Assembly: GCA_026168455.1 (NCBI GenBank)
Contig: CM047426.1
Location: 63,998,488-64,062,487 of the forward strand
From: Theocolax elegans
Taxonomy: Eukaryota > Arthropoda > Insecta > Hymenoptera > Cerocephalidae
Direction of reading: 5' to 3'
DNA: 64,000 bases
Both the position numbers and the translations under genes were made by a program. The notes under the pieces are model-generated. The model searched no databases. It was not told the origin of the DNA and was given only the letters and a program-made list of their open reading frames with translations. Shown piece after piece: positions 44,640 to 57,110 of the stretch (the stretch's first letter is position 1; each line of letters begins with the position of its first letter).

Positions 44640-45430
44640 AATCAAATCAAATCTCTCGGTACACTTCATTATCTAACATGCATAGTGAAGCAGCTCTTCC
44701 CTAAAAGAAATATTGAGAGAATAACTAATCATTTGATTGACTTGGAGAGGAAGATGGTCGCTACACAATCACAATTTCAAAAAGAAATTCACGATGTGCG
44801 CAATGATATTAACACGCTATCCGAAACTAGTATAATGGTCGACCAATGTGAACTAAAAGTATTCGGACTGCCGTCAGTCTTGAAATATCCGCCTCAGAAG
44901 GCTGTAATATAATATTGCTGAATAATTTATTAACGGCTGAATAATTTATTAACGGTACTAGGTGTGACTAGTCTTGCAAGCCACGTCCTGTCTACACGTT
45001 CCTGGACTCAGAATATTAATACGTCAAAAGATAAAAAAGATAAAAATTCAATATCTCATAAAAAACGTACTAAAAATTATGATAATGAAAAATGAAATAC
45101 ATCAACTTCTCTAATTATTAAATTCTCTTCTGCAAACGCTCGGAACATAGTCCTTTCTAAACTTGATAATCTTAGAAATCATACGGCACAGTCGATCTTT
45201 GGAAGTGGAGGCGGCTCCAAAATTTTTATTTCTCCTATATGGCCTCAGAAGACTTATCTACTTTATAGAAAGGCTAAAGAGGTTGCCAAAATAAAAAACT
45301 ACGATCCACCAGTAGTGCGCAACTTAGTTATCTGCATGCGGGAAACTTCTAATTCTAATCTTATACCACTACTTTCCATATGTCAGCTAAATTTTCTACC
45401 AAATCGAAGATGTCAGCAGCATGTAACCAG
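44640..45430 (+). pseudogene. LINE ORF1 fragments, second element
   Basis: 44690-44912 has a coiled-coil-like stretch (HLIDLERKMVATQSQFQKEI) and MVDQCELKVFGLP. Later frames to 45430 include VVRNLVICMRETSNSNLIPL, matching VRNLAVCMRKTYRSPLILI at 33.8 kb. Same LINE type, broken by several stops and frameshifts. No EN or RT follows; the sequence goes to a 3' tail ending (ATCA)n at 46250-46274. Confidence 0.6.
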
Positions 45431-45576
45431 TTAATGTAATTGAATAAATATTCCAAGGCGTACCAAATTATCTATATTTTCTTGTGGTTATCTATCTGCC
45501 AAGCCACTCACTTATATCCATGACGCACTTCTATAAAACTTCAAGACTACTTCAATCGAACTTCAACCTCAACTCT

Positions 45577-46031
45577 GGAGCCGCGGTGGCTCATGGGTAG
45601 AGCTCCCGACTCTCACACCGAGGGTCGTGGGTTCGATCCCAGACGTGTACCTCTGAAAATTTTTTTCATGTGCATTTTTCGAACACCGCGACTCAGTGGC
45701 TCGGCGTGTCACTATAATGTGACGCCAGTTCAGGTGCACGTGCGTTTCGTGCATTTTTCAGTGCATAAGAGGCACGGGCATCTGAACTATAGGGAACGTT
45801 AGGGACGCGAAGATGTAAAGAGGATCGCGGTGGTTCCATCGGGAGGACAGGAAACTGTAATTATTAGACTAATTACAGTGACCGATGATATCTTCCGATG
45901 GACACAAGCACCACTGTTTCAACTACATGTGCTTTGTTTACAGACACACCGTTCACCTCCGTCGCTGATTAGCCCTGGCAGCATAAATAGAGCGACGTTA
46001 AATAACATAAAAAAAAAAAAAAAAAAAAAAA
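45577..46031 (+). mobile_element. Complete tRNA-derived SINE
   Basis: Head with A-box GGCTCATGGGTAGAG and B-box GGGTTCGATCCCA, a ~370 base body, and a 24 base poly(A) end. It is flanked by a perfect 12 bp target-site duplication, AACCTCAACTCT (45565-45576 and 46032-46043). It lies inside LINE-derived tail sequence. Intact TSD and tail suggest recent movement, and it must use a LINE's machinery. Confidence 0.9.
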
Positions 46032-46035
46032 AACC

Positions 46036-46135
46036 TCAACTCTAATGTATTCACCGAACTTCAACATTAACTTTAATGTATTCACCAAACTTCAATATCA
46101 ACTCTAATGAATTCACCGAACGTCAATGAACTTTT
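46036..46135. repeat. ~37 bp minisatellite in LINE tail
   Basis: Three units of CTCAACTCTAATGTATTCAC-like sequence (AACTTCAA..TAACT.TAATG.ATTCACC). The SINE inserted into the first unit. Confidence 0.65.
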
Positions 46136-46274
46136 ATTACAATATTTACTGTAAATTATACTTTTAATGTACTTCTAATTGAATTATATTTAATCTATTT
46201 AATGTACTTCATTTCAGCCAGATAGGATTATACCCCAAGGCTGCAAAACAATAAATCAATCAATCAATCAATGT
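46136..46274 (+). repeat. LINE 3' end with (ATCA)n
   Basis: AT-rich end followed by AAATCAATCAATCAATCAATG, comparable to 44305-44320. Confidence 0.6.
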
Positions 46275-46504
46275 CGTTTTTCGTACACAGAATTGCAAGC
46301 TTTACATTCGCTGCGCGTTACAACCTCGTGGTAAGGTATTCGTCGAATCGCGTCGTAATAAACAATTATTAGAGTTACGTCTCCTTGAACCAATTTATGA
46401 ATTGAATCAAAATTTAATTTTTGACTAGCGGAAACATTTAGTTTAATACTCTTGATTTTACAAACGCAAGATTCGACACCGTCTGGTGTTCGATACTTGT
46501 ACGT

Positions 46505-48627
46505 CTAAAATTTAGGTACTCCCGTCACAAAGGATGTCATGTAGATGCCGACACCGTCGCACGGTAATTCGTCGGTGAGATTGCCTAAAAACGGACTTGT
46601 AGTCGGCTTGTATTCACCGCTCTCGCCACTGCTGACGTATATGATCGAATCGGTGTCGTAGTACAATACGCTACAAGTGGCTCCAACTCGGCGTACAATT
46701 TGAGTCGAGCTAGTGCTGTCGTGTAAGCTGCAATCACGACGTTGCATAGCGGTGACTATTCGGTAATATCGTTCGTGTTACACCAATTGACATATATCGT
46801 GTCATCATTGACTGGTAAAACGCTGCTGATTTCGACATCGGGAGTAGTTAACAACTCGTAAAGTTTTTGCGGCTCGGTGAGTAACTCTGTCTTACCCATG
46901 TTCTCTCGTTGACCAAACTTACCGCACAGTGAGTTTAAGCACAATTTAGCCACCGATCTGAGCCTCGGATTAAGACCCATTAGATCACGATCTAATCTTA
47001 TGCCCTCTTGCTCTTCAAATTCCATAAGATGTTGATTTATAGACTCTTCGTCACTCCCGCATTCTGTCGGATACCCCGACGCGTGATTTTTTTCGATAAA
47101 TACTTGTCAATGTACCGGTGAAAAAAAACCACCTTGCTTTGTTCCTTTGTCGTACTCCCTTACTCTTTTAATGACGTATCCACATACAACAGCTTTTTTC
47201 AACTCGTCCACCACCCACGTACCAGTAAATGTACGATCCGCTAGGCCCTGGTGACTGCATTCCGAAGATTGGCACAGCGCAAAAATCAACTTGTGCATTT
47301 TCACAGATAAAACCGGATGGTACAAATCTCTCGGTGATAACACTTCCTACATAATATGATAACCACTACTCCTTATTTTTTCGGAGAGTCTTGCTGTTCG
47401 CTTGAACCTCTCATCCATGGTTTCGTCATGGGTCACACTTGTACTTCTATTTGTCGTGAAACATCTAAAACATCTGTGCCAGTAATATCCGTGAAATTGT
47501 AAAACTATTTTTGTTCCGTCGTCTAATTCACAGTGACCGTCGACCAGAGGCCCCTCGGCCAGTCTTTTTTCTCGTGAACGTGCCGCATACTAAATTTGAC
47601 GATTCAATACATGCTTCATCCAACAAATCCACTACATTGCCTTTAACGATTGTTTATTGGAATGTCTGTATCCATTTTGTGGAATTATACCAATCGTCTC
47701 GCGTTGTAAAAATTTTTTCTGTATACGCACCTGCAAGAAGAAGCTATTGTGCAATATTCGTCAAATGGATCCGTCGCACCGCAAGTTATAAATGTTTTCC
47801 TAAAAGCCAAGCACGCGAAACTTAAAATTTTACGTCCTCCTTGCAATATTTAACAATTTCCTCTTGAAAATTAAAAACAACGTTTTGTTGACGTGTCTCG
47901 TTGTGCCATTGTAAAAATTCATCGCGCTGTTTGGTGTTCATCGACTCTGGTCCTTACGTCCAAAGTGGAGGTAGCTCCCCAACATAAGTCTGATTTTACG
48001 GTGTGTTAAATAGGTGGGGAAATGTTCCTTTCTCAATGTCTCCAAATTCGTAGGCTTTCAGTAACGCGTGTAGAGGCATGTGTAAATAATTCAAGCTATC
48101 CAAGAATTTTACGTGCAATATGCGCATCACCACAATCTCTGAATCGTTCAGAACTATCGACGGTTTCTCCCTAATGTCTTTCCTAGCGGCTAAATGCTTT
48201 AGGATGAATTGTCCATCAAAACCTTGCGCGTTATGTGCAATACAAATGACTTTTTGAATATTTGGTCTAGTCTCCAGTGGCAGGTCCACAAGTTGTTTTA
48301 CCGTGTCAATATTGAATATGTATTCACGTATACCACACACACTGCACGGCACTTGGTACGTTTTCCAATGTCCAAAGACACTGTATAAGTTTGTTGTACA
48401 ACACACAGGTTAGGTATGTGTACTCTTAGCGAATCGTCACCACGCAAAGTGTCAGACTGCTGAGTTTCAAAATCGTAAAATAAGTATAAAGTCGCCTTGT
48501 TTAATCTATCTGAATTATCGCTTACCGGTTGCATATAACACTCGTGTCCGAGCTCCGCCTTTTTATTACAAATTTTACAGAAAACCACGTTGTACGCGTG
48601 TGGTTCTTCGTCTAGAACCTTCGTCAC
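46505..48627 (-). pseudogene. Protein-primed family B DNA polymerase of Polinton/Maverick type, broken
   Basis: Replication polymerase. In order on the minus strand: zinc-finger-like CKICNKKAELGHEC, exonuclease motif I LYLFYDFETQQ (about 48480), exonuclease motif II CIAHNAQGFDGQFILKHL (about 48220), a MNTKQRDEFLQWHNETRQ stretch (about 47925) and a FNFQEEIVKYCKEDV stretch, motif B KLCLNSLCGKFGQR (about 46925) and motif C YYDTDSIIY (about 46655). Several frameshifts and stops separate the pieces. No Polinton integrase, ATPase, protease or capsid gene lies nearby, so this is a fragment. Confidence 0.8.
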
Positions 48628-48904
48628 TGTATAAAGCGTTTAAATGTAGAACAAAGTCTATATACGGTGATTGAGTAAAATCCATACATCGATAATCGAT
48701 AATCGATAACTCTTTGAATATTAATCTGATCAATATTAATCTGATTAATATATATTAACATAAACAACGGTGTATTAAATAATTTATAGGTGTTAAGTAG
48801 TGTTTTTTTCTTTTTAACAAGTTGCATGTAGTGTTACTTATATTATAGTAGTATAGTGAATACCTTAAGGAGGAAGGATCGAGAAAAATAAAGGAAAGAC
48901 ATTT

Positions 48905-49086
48905 TTTAAACTGTTTCTCTCTCTCTCTCTCTCTATACATATATATATAAAATGGCACGATGTTCCGTCACAACAAACTTGACCTTAACCTCGAGTAACC
49001 TGTGATAGACGGGTTAGACAGGGTCAGTGGGTAGGTGGTGGGGGTTTGTTATGACGGTCCGTAGTGTCATTATGACTACTGAGACA

Positions 49087-49130
<44 letters not shown>
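48905..49130. repeat. (CT)n and (GA)n tracts around a small inverted repeat
   Basis: (CT)n at 48914-48933 and (GA)n at 49088-49128 flank an inverted repeat, CCGTCACAACAAAC (about 48966) with GTTTGTTATGACGG (about 49046). The whole could be a short MITE with microsatellite expansion. Confidence 0.5.
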
Positions 49131-49132
<2 letters not shown>

Positions 49133-49149
49133 AAGAGCGAATTTTTTAA

Positions 49150-49440
49150 GTAGGGCTTACAAGAAGAATTTATAACCATTGGGAAACGGATCCTTACCAA
49201 TCTCTAGGATACGATTGTTCTATAAAAATATGAAGGAAGCCGAAGTTTTAAATTTCAATGCCCTTTTTTATGACAGATATAAGCAAACAACGAAAAATCT
49301 CGCTGAAAAGACCATTGACTTTGATTGTCTATAACTAAAAAACAAAAAAAAAGATATACATTCTAATCAAATTTTTGAGCAAATATGTTTCGAAAAAAGG
49401 AAGCTCAAATATCTTAATTATTATGCATTTGTATTATGAT
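49150..49440. mobile_element. Half copy of foldback family A
   Basis: GGGAAACGGATCCTTACCAA, then AAAAATATGAAGGAAGCC and AAAGGAAGCTCAAATATCTT, parallel the left arms at 16980-17230 and 30955-31215. The right arm is absent. Confidence 0.45.
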
Positions 49441-50382
49441 CAAAATTATTAAACATCGTTTTATTTATAGAATTTTATGATTGCATACACTAAATAAAGA
49501 TACATCCTTGCAGTATCAATCGAAATACTAAGCTAAATTGTTAAAAAATAGTTGAATTTTGAGTTTTTAAAAGTGTTTAATAAATAGGGACAGGATTATT
49601 AAACAGCCGGGACATGTATTTCAAGGCGTTTAATAATACGTGCACATAAGGCTCTCCGTTTTTTAATAATACAATTAATTAAAACCGTTTAAATTAAAAT
49701 GTTAAACCAGGTAATTGTTCAGAAAGAATACGCGCATCGAATGGTATACAAATTTCCAACATTGATGCTTTTTTCAATTTTTTATTGAGATCGGAACAAA
49801 AAACATGTTAAAAATCGTTTAATAACAGGGACTTTTACCTTAACCCAGCGTGTTTAGTGCCTTTGAATCACTAGCCTGTTAAAAAGTTTAGCATGAACTA
49901 TCACGAAAAGCACTGTTCAAAGCGCGCTTTCTTACAAATAACAGTAGGATAGTTTTGTTTGATTATTTAGCTGAAACTTTGTAATAGGTTTGTATTCATC
50001 ACGTTAGAAACAGAAATCAAAATTTATGATGATTCAAATGGATATTTAATATTGATTTCATTTTTCTTGTTAAGTAATGACTGAATGGCCTTAAACTAAT
50101 TTTGGAATCATGATGTGTTATTAAGTAGCTTAATTTACTGCAATGTTAGTTGATATGATTATTGGGTAAAGCACGCAACCATAGAATTATGTTATATGTG
50201 ATTACTGGTCAGACAACCAATCTGTGGTTTCAATTTCGGTTGTTATCAAGTTGTCTGGTTTACCTGAATGATTCGTTAAATTAAGTGGTTATTGATCCGG
50301 CTGCCTAACTGTGGAATCACGCCTGTTAGCATGAAAGAGAAATATCTGCAAAAAATGTTCTAAACAAAAGTTACGTATTATC
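49441..50382. other. Gene-free AT-rich sequence
   Basis: No coding, tRNA-like or long repeat signal seen. Confidence 0.4.
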
Positions 50383-50386
50383 TTAA

Positions 50387-50891
50387 AGGCAGTCCGTACT
50401 CATAGCTTCACAAATCCACCACCCGAATTTTGCGAGCAAAAGTGGCGCTGCCGTCAGATAAGCTGAGTTCATATTCGACAATAATTATGAACATTTAATG
50501 GAAATAGAGTTTTTACCACACAAAATCAGAGTTGAGCGCCATAGCTATTGATGTAATGATTAATTACATATTGCTTACCTGATCGAAAAGTCAGTATTTT
50601 CGATGAATAGTGATAAGTACGAATCAATTCTGAGAACACATACCGAAGTCACTTCGTACTTATCACTATTCGTCGAAAATACTGACTTTTCGATCAGCTA
50701 AGTAATATGTAATTAATCATTACATCAATAGCTATGGCGCTTAACTTTGATTTTGTGTAGTAAAAACTCTATTATTTTTTAATTATCCAAAACTGTTGTC
50801 AAATATGAACTCAGCCTATCTGACGGCAGCGCCACTTCTGCTTGCAAATTTTCGGGTGGTGATATATTCAACTATACTCTATGGACTCCCC
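50387..50891. mobile_element. TTAA-flanked palindromic MITE
   Basis: TTAA at 50383-50386 and 50892-50895. Ends AGGCAGTCC and GGACTCCCC are imperfect inverted repeats. Inverted arms of about 230 bases face each other around CGAATCAATTCTGAG near 50620, for example GATCGAAAAGTCAGTATTTT and its complement. TTAA duplication points to the piggyBac-type transposase group. Confidence 0.75.
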
Positions 50892-51115
50892 TTAAGAAGA
50901 ATATGAATTCATAATAAAAAACATGAATATCCATTAAAAAATCAAAGCATACTTCAATTTGATTTTATTCGAAAATAAATCTAAAACTCAAGTTCAAGAT
51001 TATTATTGTTTGATTCCTGTTATAACCTAAAGTTTTAATCAAAACCACTTTTCTTAGAATGCTTCGTTCTCGAGATTTTTAAGTAGTTTGTTTAAAATAA
51101 GAGACCCTGCATGTG

Positions 51116-51703
51116 TATATGAGCAAATCCACGGAACCTTTGATTTTCATTTGAAAAATTTTTTTTTTTTTTTTTGGGAGGCACATTGATTTTAATGGAG
51201 ATTTCTACTTCTTTAGAGGTTAAATAGTAGGAAAATATGAGGGCCCCTATTTCTTTTCAAGACTTATCTAAGAAATTAACGATTAAAATATTAATGAGGG
51301 GTATCATAGGGTAAATTATAAAAAATCACTTCGTAAATAAACAGAACATTTTTTATTCTATAATTTATGAATATAACAACATAATTAAGTCTCTTATTTA
51401 ACAAAAATTAAAATATCTAACAACAATTTTTCATATAAAAGGATGTTTTCAAGTGCCGTTACAGTACTGTAATTTTCTTTTCCTAGTAACAATGGTTTTT
51501 TTTGTTTGAGTACTTGTAACAGGAATTTCATTTTTTGCTCCATAAATCTTCCAACTTGAAGGTTTCAATTGGTAATGAGTACATGGCAAATTATTTGAAA
51601 CATTCATTACATGATAAATAATTTTCTTTTCGCATACTTCTCTTTAATGGTAAACAAACTACTTGACTGAATGATATGTGTGTGTATGTGTGCGCGCGCG
51701 CGG

Positions 51704-51773
<70 letters not shown>

Positions 51774-52571
51774 ATTTATATTAGCTTTTCTGTTGAAATA
51801 ACCTATTTCGTATAGTCAATTTGGACTTCAGTTCAAAGGTATAAAATTTTATACTTTTATACAGCTTATATTATCTAAATTAACAAAAAATTCAATTGAG
51901 GTTTTACGTAGATGACTCAATAATCTACTAAAAAGTAAAGAGATATAGTTTATATATGCTTTTTTTGTGAATGTCGAGTGTGCCATGCGAAAATGAAAAT
52001 TTGGAAGACTAGGGGCCCGAGATTTTGAAAAGTTTAAGGTAGAATTGCTAGTAAAGAAAAAGAGGCACAGCTAAGCACAAAAAAGAATAAGAATCCTTAT
52101 TGCAAATCGAAAAAAGCAATATTAGTCACAATAGCTATAAACAAAACTTATCTTTGTATAATATCAAAATTCTAAAATTTCCTAAATTTACAAAAACTGA
52201 CTTCCTCAAGAGTTGCGATTTTTATTTTTCTGTATCATGAAGGCACACTATTCTAACACTTTTAGTTAATAGGGTAGATGGTGTAGGTTGTCAAAAAAAA
52301 TTTCTGTAACATTTGGTGAAGAATTATAATTTCTATAAGCTTAAAAAATAGAAGATGAGTACTACTTCCATCGTCAAATTTGCAAAAATGCAACTTTATG
52401 AAGCCTCTAACAAAAAGCTAATGAAAACAGCTTTAAAAAAATGATAAGGACCCTTCATCGAATTACTTTTTCTACCAGAAACCGTTGTTATAATGTTGCT
52501 AGGTCTGCTTATTTACTACTATATTACCCGCTTCCCCAAAATTAAAGGTTCTGTGGATTTGCTCATATATA
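51116..52571. mobile_element. Non-autonomous DNA element with ~30 bp TIRs
   Basis: ATATGAGCAAATCCACGGAA (51116) recurs inverted as TTCTGTGGATTTGCTCATAT (to 52571), with the adjoining bases also matching. The 1.46 kb between has no gene and includes a (GT)n microsatellite at about 51699-51770. TA-rich flanks leave the TSD ambiguous. Confidence 0.65.
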
Positions 52572-53320
52572 TTTCACTGATCTTCCTCATATATATATAT
52601 ATATATATATGTGGGCCATTTGACGTCAATTAAAATTTTGGGTACAGTCTGGAAATGTGAACCAGAAAACAGAAAAATTTTTTTAGGTGCTATAATTAAT
52701 TTGTTTAAAAGTTATTCTAACCTCAAAAAGTAAGTTATTTCACGTTTTTTTTTCATCGATACCCGAATTTATAGCTATTAATTTCAAAATCTATTAACTT
52801 TTACTATATAACATTACATGTAACATTCATGGTTGCTAATTATGTCTAGAATTTATCTTTTCGGGTTAAAATTGTCAATTTCAAGGTCAATTACTCATAA
52901 AATACAAGTCATCTTTGATGTTTAAAATAAGTGACCACGCCAGAATCCAAAAGTTCAAAAGTCTAAAAAAGAAGCTTGAAGCAATACCTTTCTAATGATC
53001 TGTAGCTTATAATTGACCTGTAATCCTGTCAAAAATTATGGTATTTTAAAAAATTACAAAAAATTATCTAAAATTTAAAAGAAAATTAACATGTAAATTT
53101 TTTAAAACTTTTGGTATTATTTTTCTTACATGAAATCATTGACATGGAATATATCCTCTTATATTTTTTTAAGGTATGTTATGTCGTGCAAAATCAGTAT
53201 TGAGTTATAAAAAAAATTTTGGTAGTTTCCACGTACACCTTTTTACAGGTTTTTACGTATCCCCTACACCTTTATTCCATTTCATTCCATTTCCAATTTT
53301 ACCCCCTCTTTACCCCACCT
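52572..53320. other. Gene-free AT-rich sequence
   Basis: Starts with a (TA)n run at 52588-52610. No coding content seen. Confidence 0.4.
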
Positions 53321-53329
53321 TCTCGCATT

Positions 53330-53660
53330 CGCCCGGGGTTATGCCCGTGGAGAGAGGGAAAACCTGTGGCCAAACCCGTTGGGATAAATGCCATTTAGGA
53401 AAACCTCCTCCGAGAAGGGCGGTGTATTCGAGAACAATTCTGTTTGGGTGGCAAGGTCACATTGCCACCCAAAGACTTTAACACCGAAACCGAATGCCTC
53501 ACACCTCCCGCTCACGTTGTGGAATGTGAAAAAACACCTAACCGATCATTTAAGCTAAGCCCGAAAACGGTCACCCATCCAAGTGCCAACCGCGCTCGGT
53601 GCTGCTTAACTTTCATGACCGGCCGAGGTGCGCTTCCGCCACTCCGCCACCGTGTCGGTT
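53330..53660 (-). repeat. 5S-rRNA-like SINE or pseudogene
   Basis: On the minus strand 53660-53569 resembles the 3' two-thirds of 5S rRNA: AGCAGCACCGAGCGCGGTT, then TTGGATGGGTGACC. The match includes the internal pol III promoter region but is diverged in the 5' part. Unrelated GC-rich sequence continues to about 53330. Best read as a 5S-derived SINE (SINE3-like) or 5S pseudogene fused to another repeat. Confidence 0.5.
53443..53476. repeat. Stem-loop TTGGGTGGCAA/TTGCCACCCAA
   Basis: Perfect 11 bp stem with a 7 base loop, GGTCACA, within the 5S-like SINE body. Confidence 0.6.
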
Positions 53661-53669
53661 ATTGCAGTT

Positions 53670-55380
53670 ATATTTAAAATATCTTAAAATATATACGCAG
53701 ATCATATTATAATACGCAAAATATATGTTCATATTTAAAAAACTAATAAAAATATCCAATTATAAAACTGTATAAATTTGAGTTATATTTTTGGATTGTT
53801 TGTAGATATTTTATTTTATTGTACACCTACATGGTACACTCACTTGCAACGATTTCTATTTCTATTTCGAATTTTCCAGTTTAATAGTCGTTACATCTAG
53901 TGTTTGATCTCTTTCGACAAAAATTCTATTAATTTTAAAATTTATGTCTTCACAAAAGGTCAACGTAAAGAAATTGTCGGCAAGCTTCTAAAAAAGTTTT
54001 AATAAACCCTTTAAAGAGACACTTGAGAGGAAGGACAAATTTGACATATTTTTTCGTCAAGATTGAAATATAAATGCTGAACTAATGAGTCGCCTACGAG
54101 AAAGCACCATAATATGTATCATTCAATTTTGCTTCTATTTTATTAACCCAGTAACGTCCAAAACGGTCGATGTTAGACTAACATTTCATAGCTAAATCTT
54201 AGGTACTCGACGAAGCAGCAACTGAGTCTAAAGTATGATTCTTAATGTCTTTGGATATGTTAAATTAGAATCCGTGTTCATAATTTGCAAATTTTTATTA
54301 CAAAAAAAGATAAGCCGGCTTTTTGCAAAAAAATCGCAAAAAATTGTTATTTTCAAAGTTTATTGATTTTTTTAGACATACGAAACATGAATTTATGGGG
54401 TTATAATCAACCAACGGTGCATAAATTAGTTCAAGTTCACCAGAAAATTTTTACATACTACCTTATTTGCCAAAATGGCGGCCAAAATGCAAAAACATTC
54501 AAAAAATTGAATATCTTAGCTTATATGTAATAAAGTTTTGTAAGACAAAAAATATATAACCAAACTTTATATAAATTAAAAAATATATAGCGTATCTAAT
54601 GATCGAACGAGTTTCTCGAAAAATTTTGCTTTAAAAATTATATTTTTCTTTAATGGCGGTGGTAACATTTTTTATAAAGTGGTATATAATACTGTCGTTG
54701 TGTTCTATATGGTTTTAATTTGTATGTGAATGTAGTATTATTTCAAAGTTATGGTTTTTATAATGCATATTTAAAAATTTTGGTATTTAATAGAATCTGT
54801 ATAGTAATTGTTATTATAAAATTGAGTGTTATGAAAATCATTTTTTACGCACGTTGGGTGAGTGATTGTATCTAAATGGCGGCTCTGTCGAAATATTTTA
54901 TACATGATATATGCAAATATAATTCTAATTGTAAAATTTTAACAAATTTAAGTTTTTAAATAATAATTTTAAATACCTGTTTATACGTTATTATAAGAAT
55001 TAAACTTTCGGTCGTTGTATTTTGGGAAACTCTGATACTTTTTTGAAGTCTGTAAGTTTTGTCGAACGGCAGGCTATTATCAATTATATTGCATATTTAT
55101 TTTAATGATTCAGTAGTAGTAATATTTCAATGGATTTTTCTTTTATTTCATTTTTTTTATTTATTATAACTAATGTAATGATTTGTCATTTACAATATGA
55201 TATGTTGCAGCCGATTTTCAATTGTATTTTAATGATTTTCAGTGCAAACAATTATTAATTATTTTGCATATTCACTTTAATCATTCAATAGTTGTAATAT
55301 TTTAATGTTTTTTTTCATACTTCCATTTTTATTTATTTATAAAATTTATATAAAATGTGTATAAATTTTCGTCTACACAT
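53670..55380. other. Gene-free sequence downstream of the Helitron
   Basis: AT-rich. The 3' end of the minus-strand Helitron should lie here, but I could not identify its terminal hairpin or CTRR end with confidence. A partly repeated pair, TTGCATATTTATTTTAATGATTCA (about 55088) and TTGCATATTCACTTTAATCATTCA (about 55263), is visible. Confidence 0.35.
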
Positions 55381-56162
55381 TTACAATACTTTTTTAAACA
55401 CTATATTGTTAGTGTAAATTTTGTGTTTATTTTTTAATGTATCATTTTCTATTTTTGCATTGTTTAACAGTAATATTTTTAAATTTTTTCTACTTTTAGC
55501 TCTTGAAAGAGCTACGTATAATTGACCATGGCTAAAAATTGGAGATGGTATATAGATACCAACTTGTTTGTATAACTGTCCTTGTGATTTGTTAATAGTC
55601 ATTGCAAAACCTAATCGAATGGGAAATTGTTTTCTGCGCATGTTGAATGGTATATCTTCTTTAGATGGTGACAAAGTGATTCTTGGTATTAAAACTAATT
55701 TTCCAATTTTTTTTCGCTTATAATTTCTGCTTTAATTAAATGTTTCATAAGTTTTGTTACTAATAATCTTGTTCCATTTCAAAGACCTTCATTCACATTT
55801 AAATTTCTTAGAAGAATTACTATTGCACCTACTTTTAATTGTAATTTATGTAGAGGAAGTCCATTAGGTGTAAGGGAATTAAGAAATTCTGTAGGTAACA
55901 TGACATCTAAGTTTTCTCCATTATCATCTTCTGCTGTATCTACACTTAAGTATTCAATAATTTGCCCTTCCATTATAGCCAAAATTTTATTATTTATTTC
56001 AATTACGTCGTTGTTGGTGAAGGCTAATATAACTTTATCATTTAAATCTTTATCATTTATTTTTATTTCGTTTCCAAAAATTTCTGCAATGATATCATTT
56101 TCTTTTGTTATTAAATCAAGAGGGATTTCAAGCAGTTCATTTTCTTCTTCATACATATTTAA
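55381..56162 (-). pseudogene. Helitron helicase, C-terminal part
   Basis: Pif1-like helicase end of the Helitron Rep-Hel protein. 56198-55779 carries ENELLEIPLDLITKENDIIA and VILAFTNNDVIEINNKIL; 55674-55381 carries [12 protein letters not shown] and the helicase motif [13 protein letters not shown] frame break lies between them near 55700-55780. The first 12 codons of the 56198 frame come from the adjoining MITE. Confidence 0.8.
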
Positions 56163-56401
56163 GGGGATGTCGGAGCTATAGCCTCTAGCTATAGCCATTT
56201 GCTGCCAAGAGTAATATTATAATTACCTTAAGTTTAGTCATAGCTAGGGGGGAAAGTATCTTTCAACAGCTCTATGTAGCTGCAAAATTTATAATTTATG
56301 TTTTAAGTATGTTTATCGTAGAAATCGACACCTGACTACAGCGCCATTCGAAGCCGCGAGATCGAGCGGCTTTTGATGGAGGCTATGGGTCCGACATCCC
56401 C
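56163..56401. mobile_element. TTAA MITE in the helicase gene, copy 1
   Basis: TTAA flanks (56159-56162, 56402-56405), TIRs GGGGATGTCGGA/TCCGACATCCCC. It interrupts the helicase frame between the GEGKR codons and the NMYEEENELL codons. Non-coding, about 240 bp. It resembles the TTAA palindrome at 50.4 kb only in TSD and the GGGGA-type end. Confidence 0.8.
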
Positions 56402-56405
56402 TTAA

Positions 56406-57093
56406 ACGTTTACCTTCACCTACATTTAATAACCATTGTCAAAAATAATTGTCATTATCTGTCACTCGAAAATTTTCATTTAGTGTCATACGTATAAAAT
56501 TCGGCCATAAGTAACTGTTTTTAACTGAATTTTCAATAACTTCAGTACGACTACCATGTCGTATAACTGGTAATGTTTGCCTAAAATCGCCTGAAACAAC
56601 CAACATTTTACCACCAAATATTTTTTTATTATTACATATATCTTGAAATAGGCGATTGACTGCTTCAAAAGCATATTTCGATGTCATAGATATTTCATCC
56701 CATATTATAATTTGAACTTCTTTTAAATTTTTACCATCTATTGAATTAGATTTAATATTACATATAGTACATTCTGTGATATTAAGTGGTAGTTTAAATG
56801 TTGTGTGTACTGTTTTCCCGTTATGTAATAAATTTGCTGCAATCCCTGTCCAAGCAACACATAAAAATGAAATGTTTGAGAATTTAAGATAGTCTATTAG
56901 AACATTAAGTAAACAGCTTTTCCCACTTCCTCCTGGTCCATCAATAAAAAAGCTTTTTTTGTCTTCAATTTTTAAATGTTGCACGATAGTATCGAAAATG
57001 TCTTTGTTATGATTTTTTAAAGAATTTACTTTGACGTTTATTTCAGTAAATGTGCAACTTTTGTTATGTGTTGTTGATTTATCAGCATAATCT
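56406..57093 (-). pseudogene. Helitron helicase core, copy a1
   Basis: Pif1-family motor. Walker A DGPGGSGKS near 56935, Walker B QIIIWDEISM near 56700, SGDFRQTLPVIRHG near 56575 and ENFRVTDNDNYF at the end. Continuous frame from 57090 to 56439. It is a tandem copy of 57345-58035, with differences that are mostly one-base indels. Confidence 0.85.
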
Positions 57094-57110
57094 TCTTCAT
57101 ACATATTTAA

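Noticed and set aside
45577..45655. tRNA gene at the SINE head
   Set aside because: A/B boxes are present, but the unit is fused to a SINE body with poly(A) and TSD, so it is not an independent tRNA gene.
51665..51772. (GT)n tract as a promoter element
   Set aside because: Simple microsatellite expansion inside a non-autonomous TIR element.
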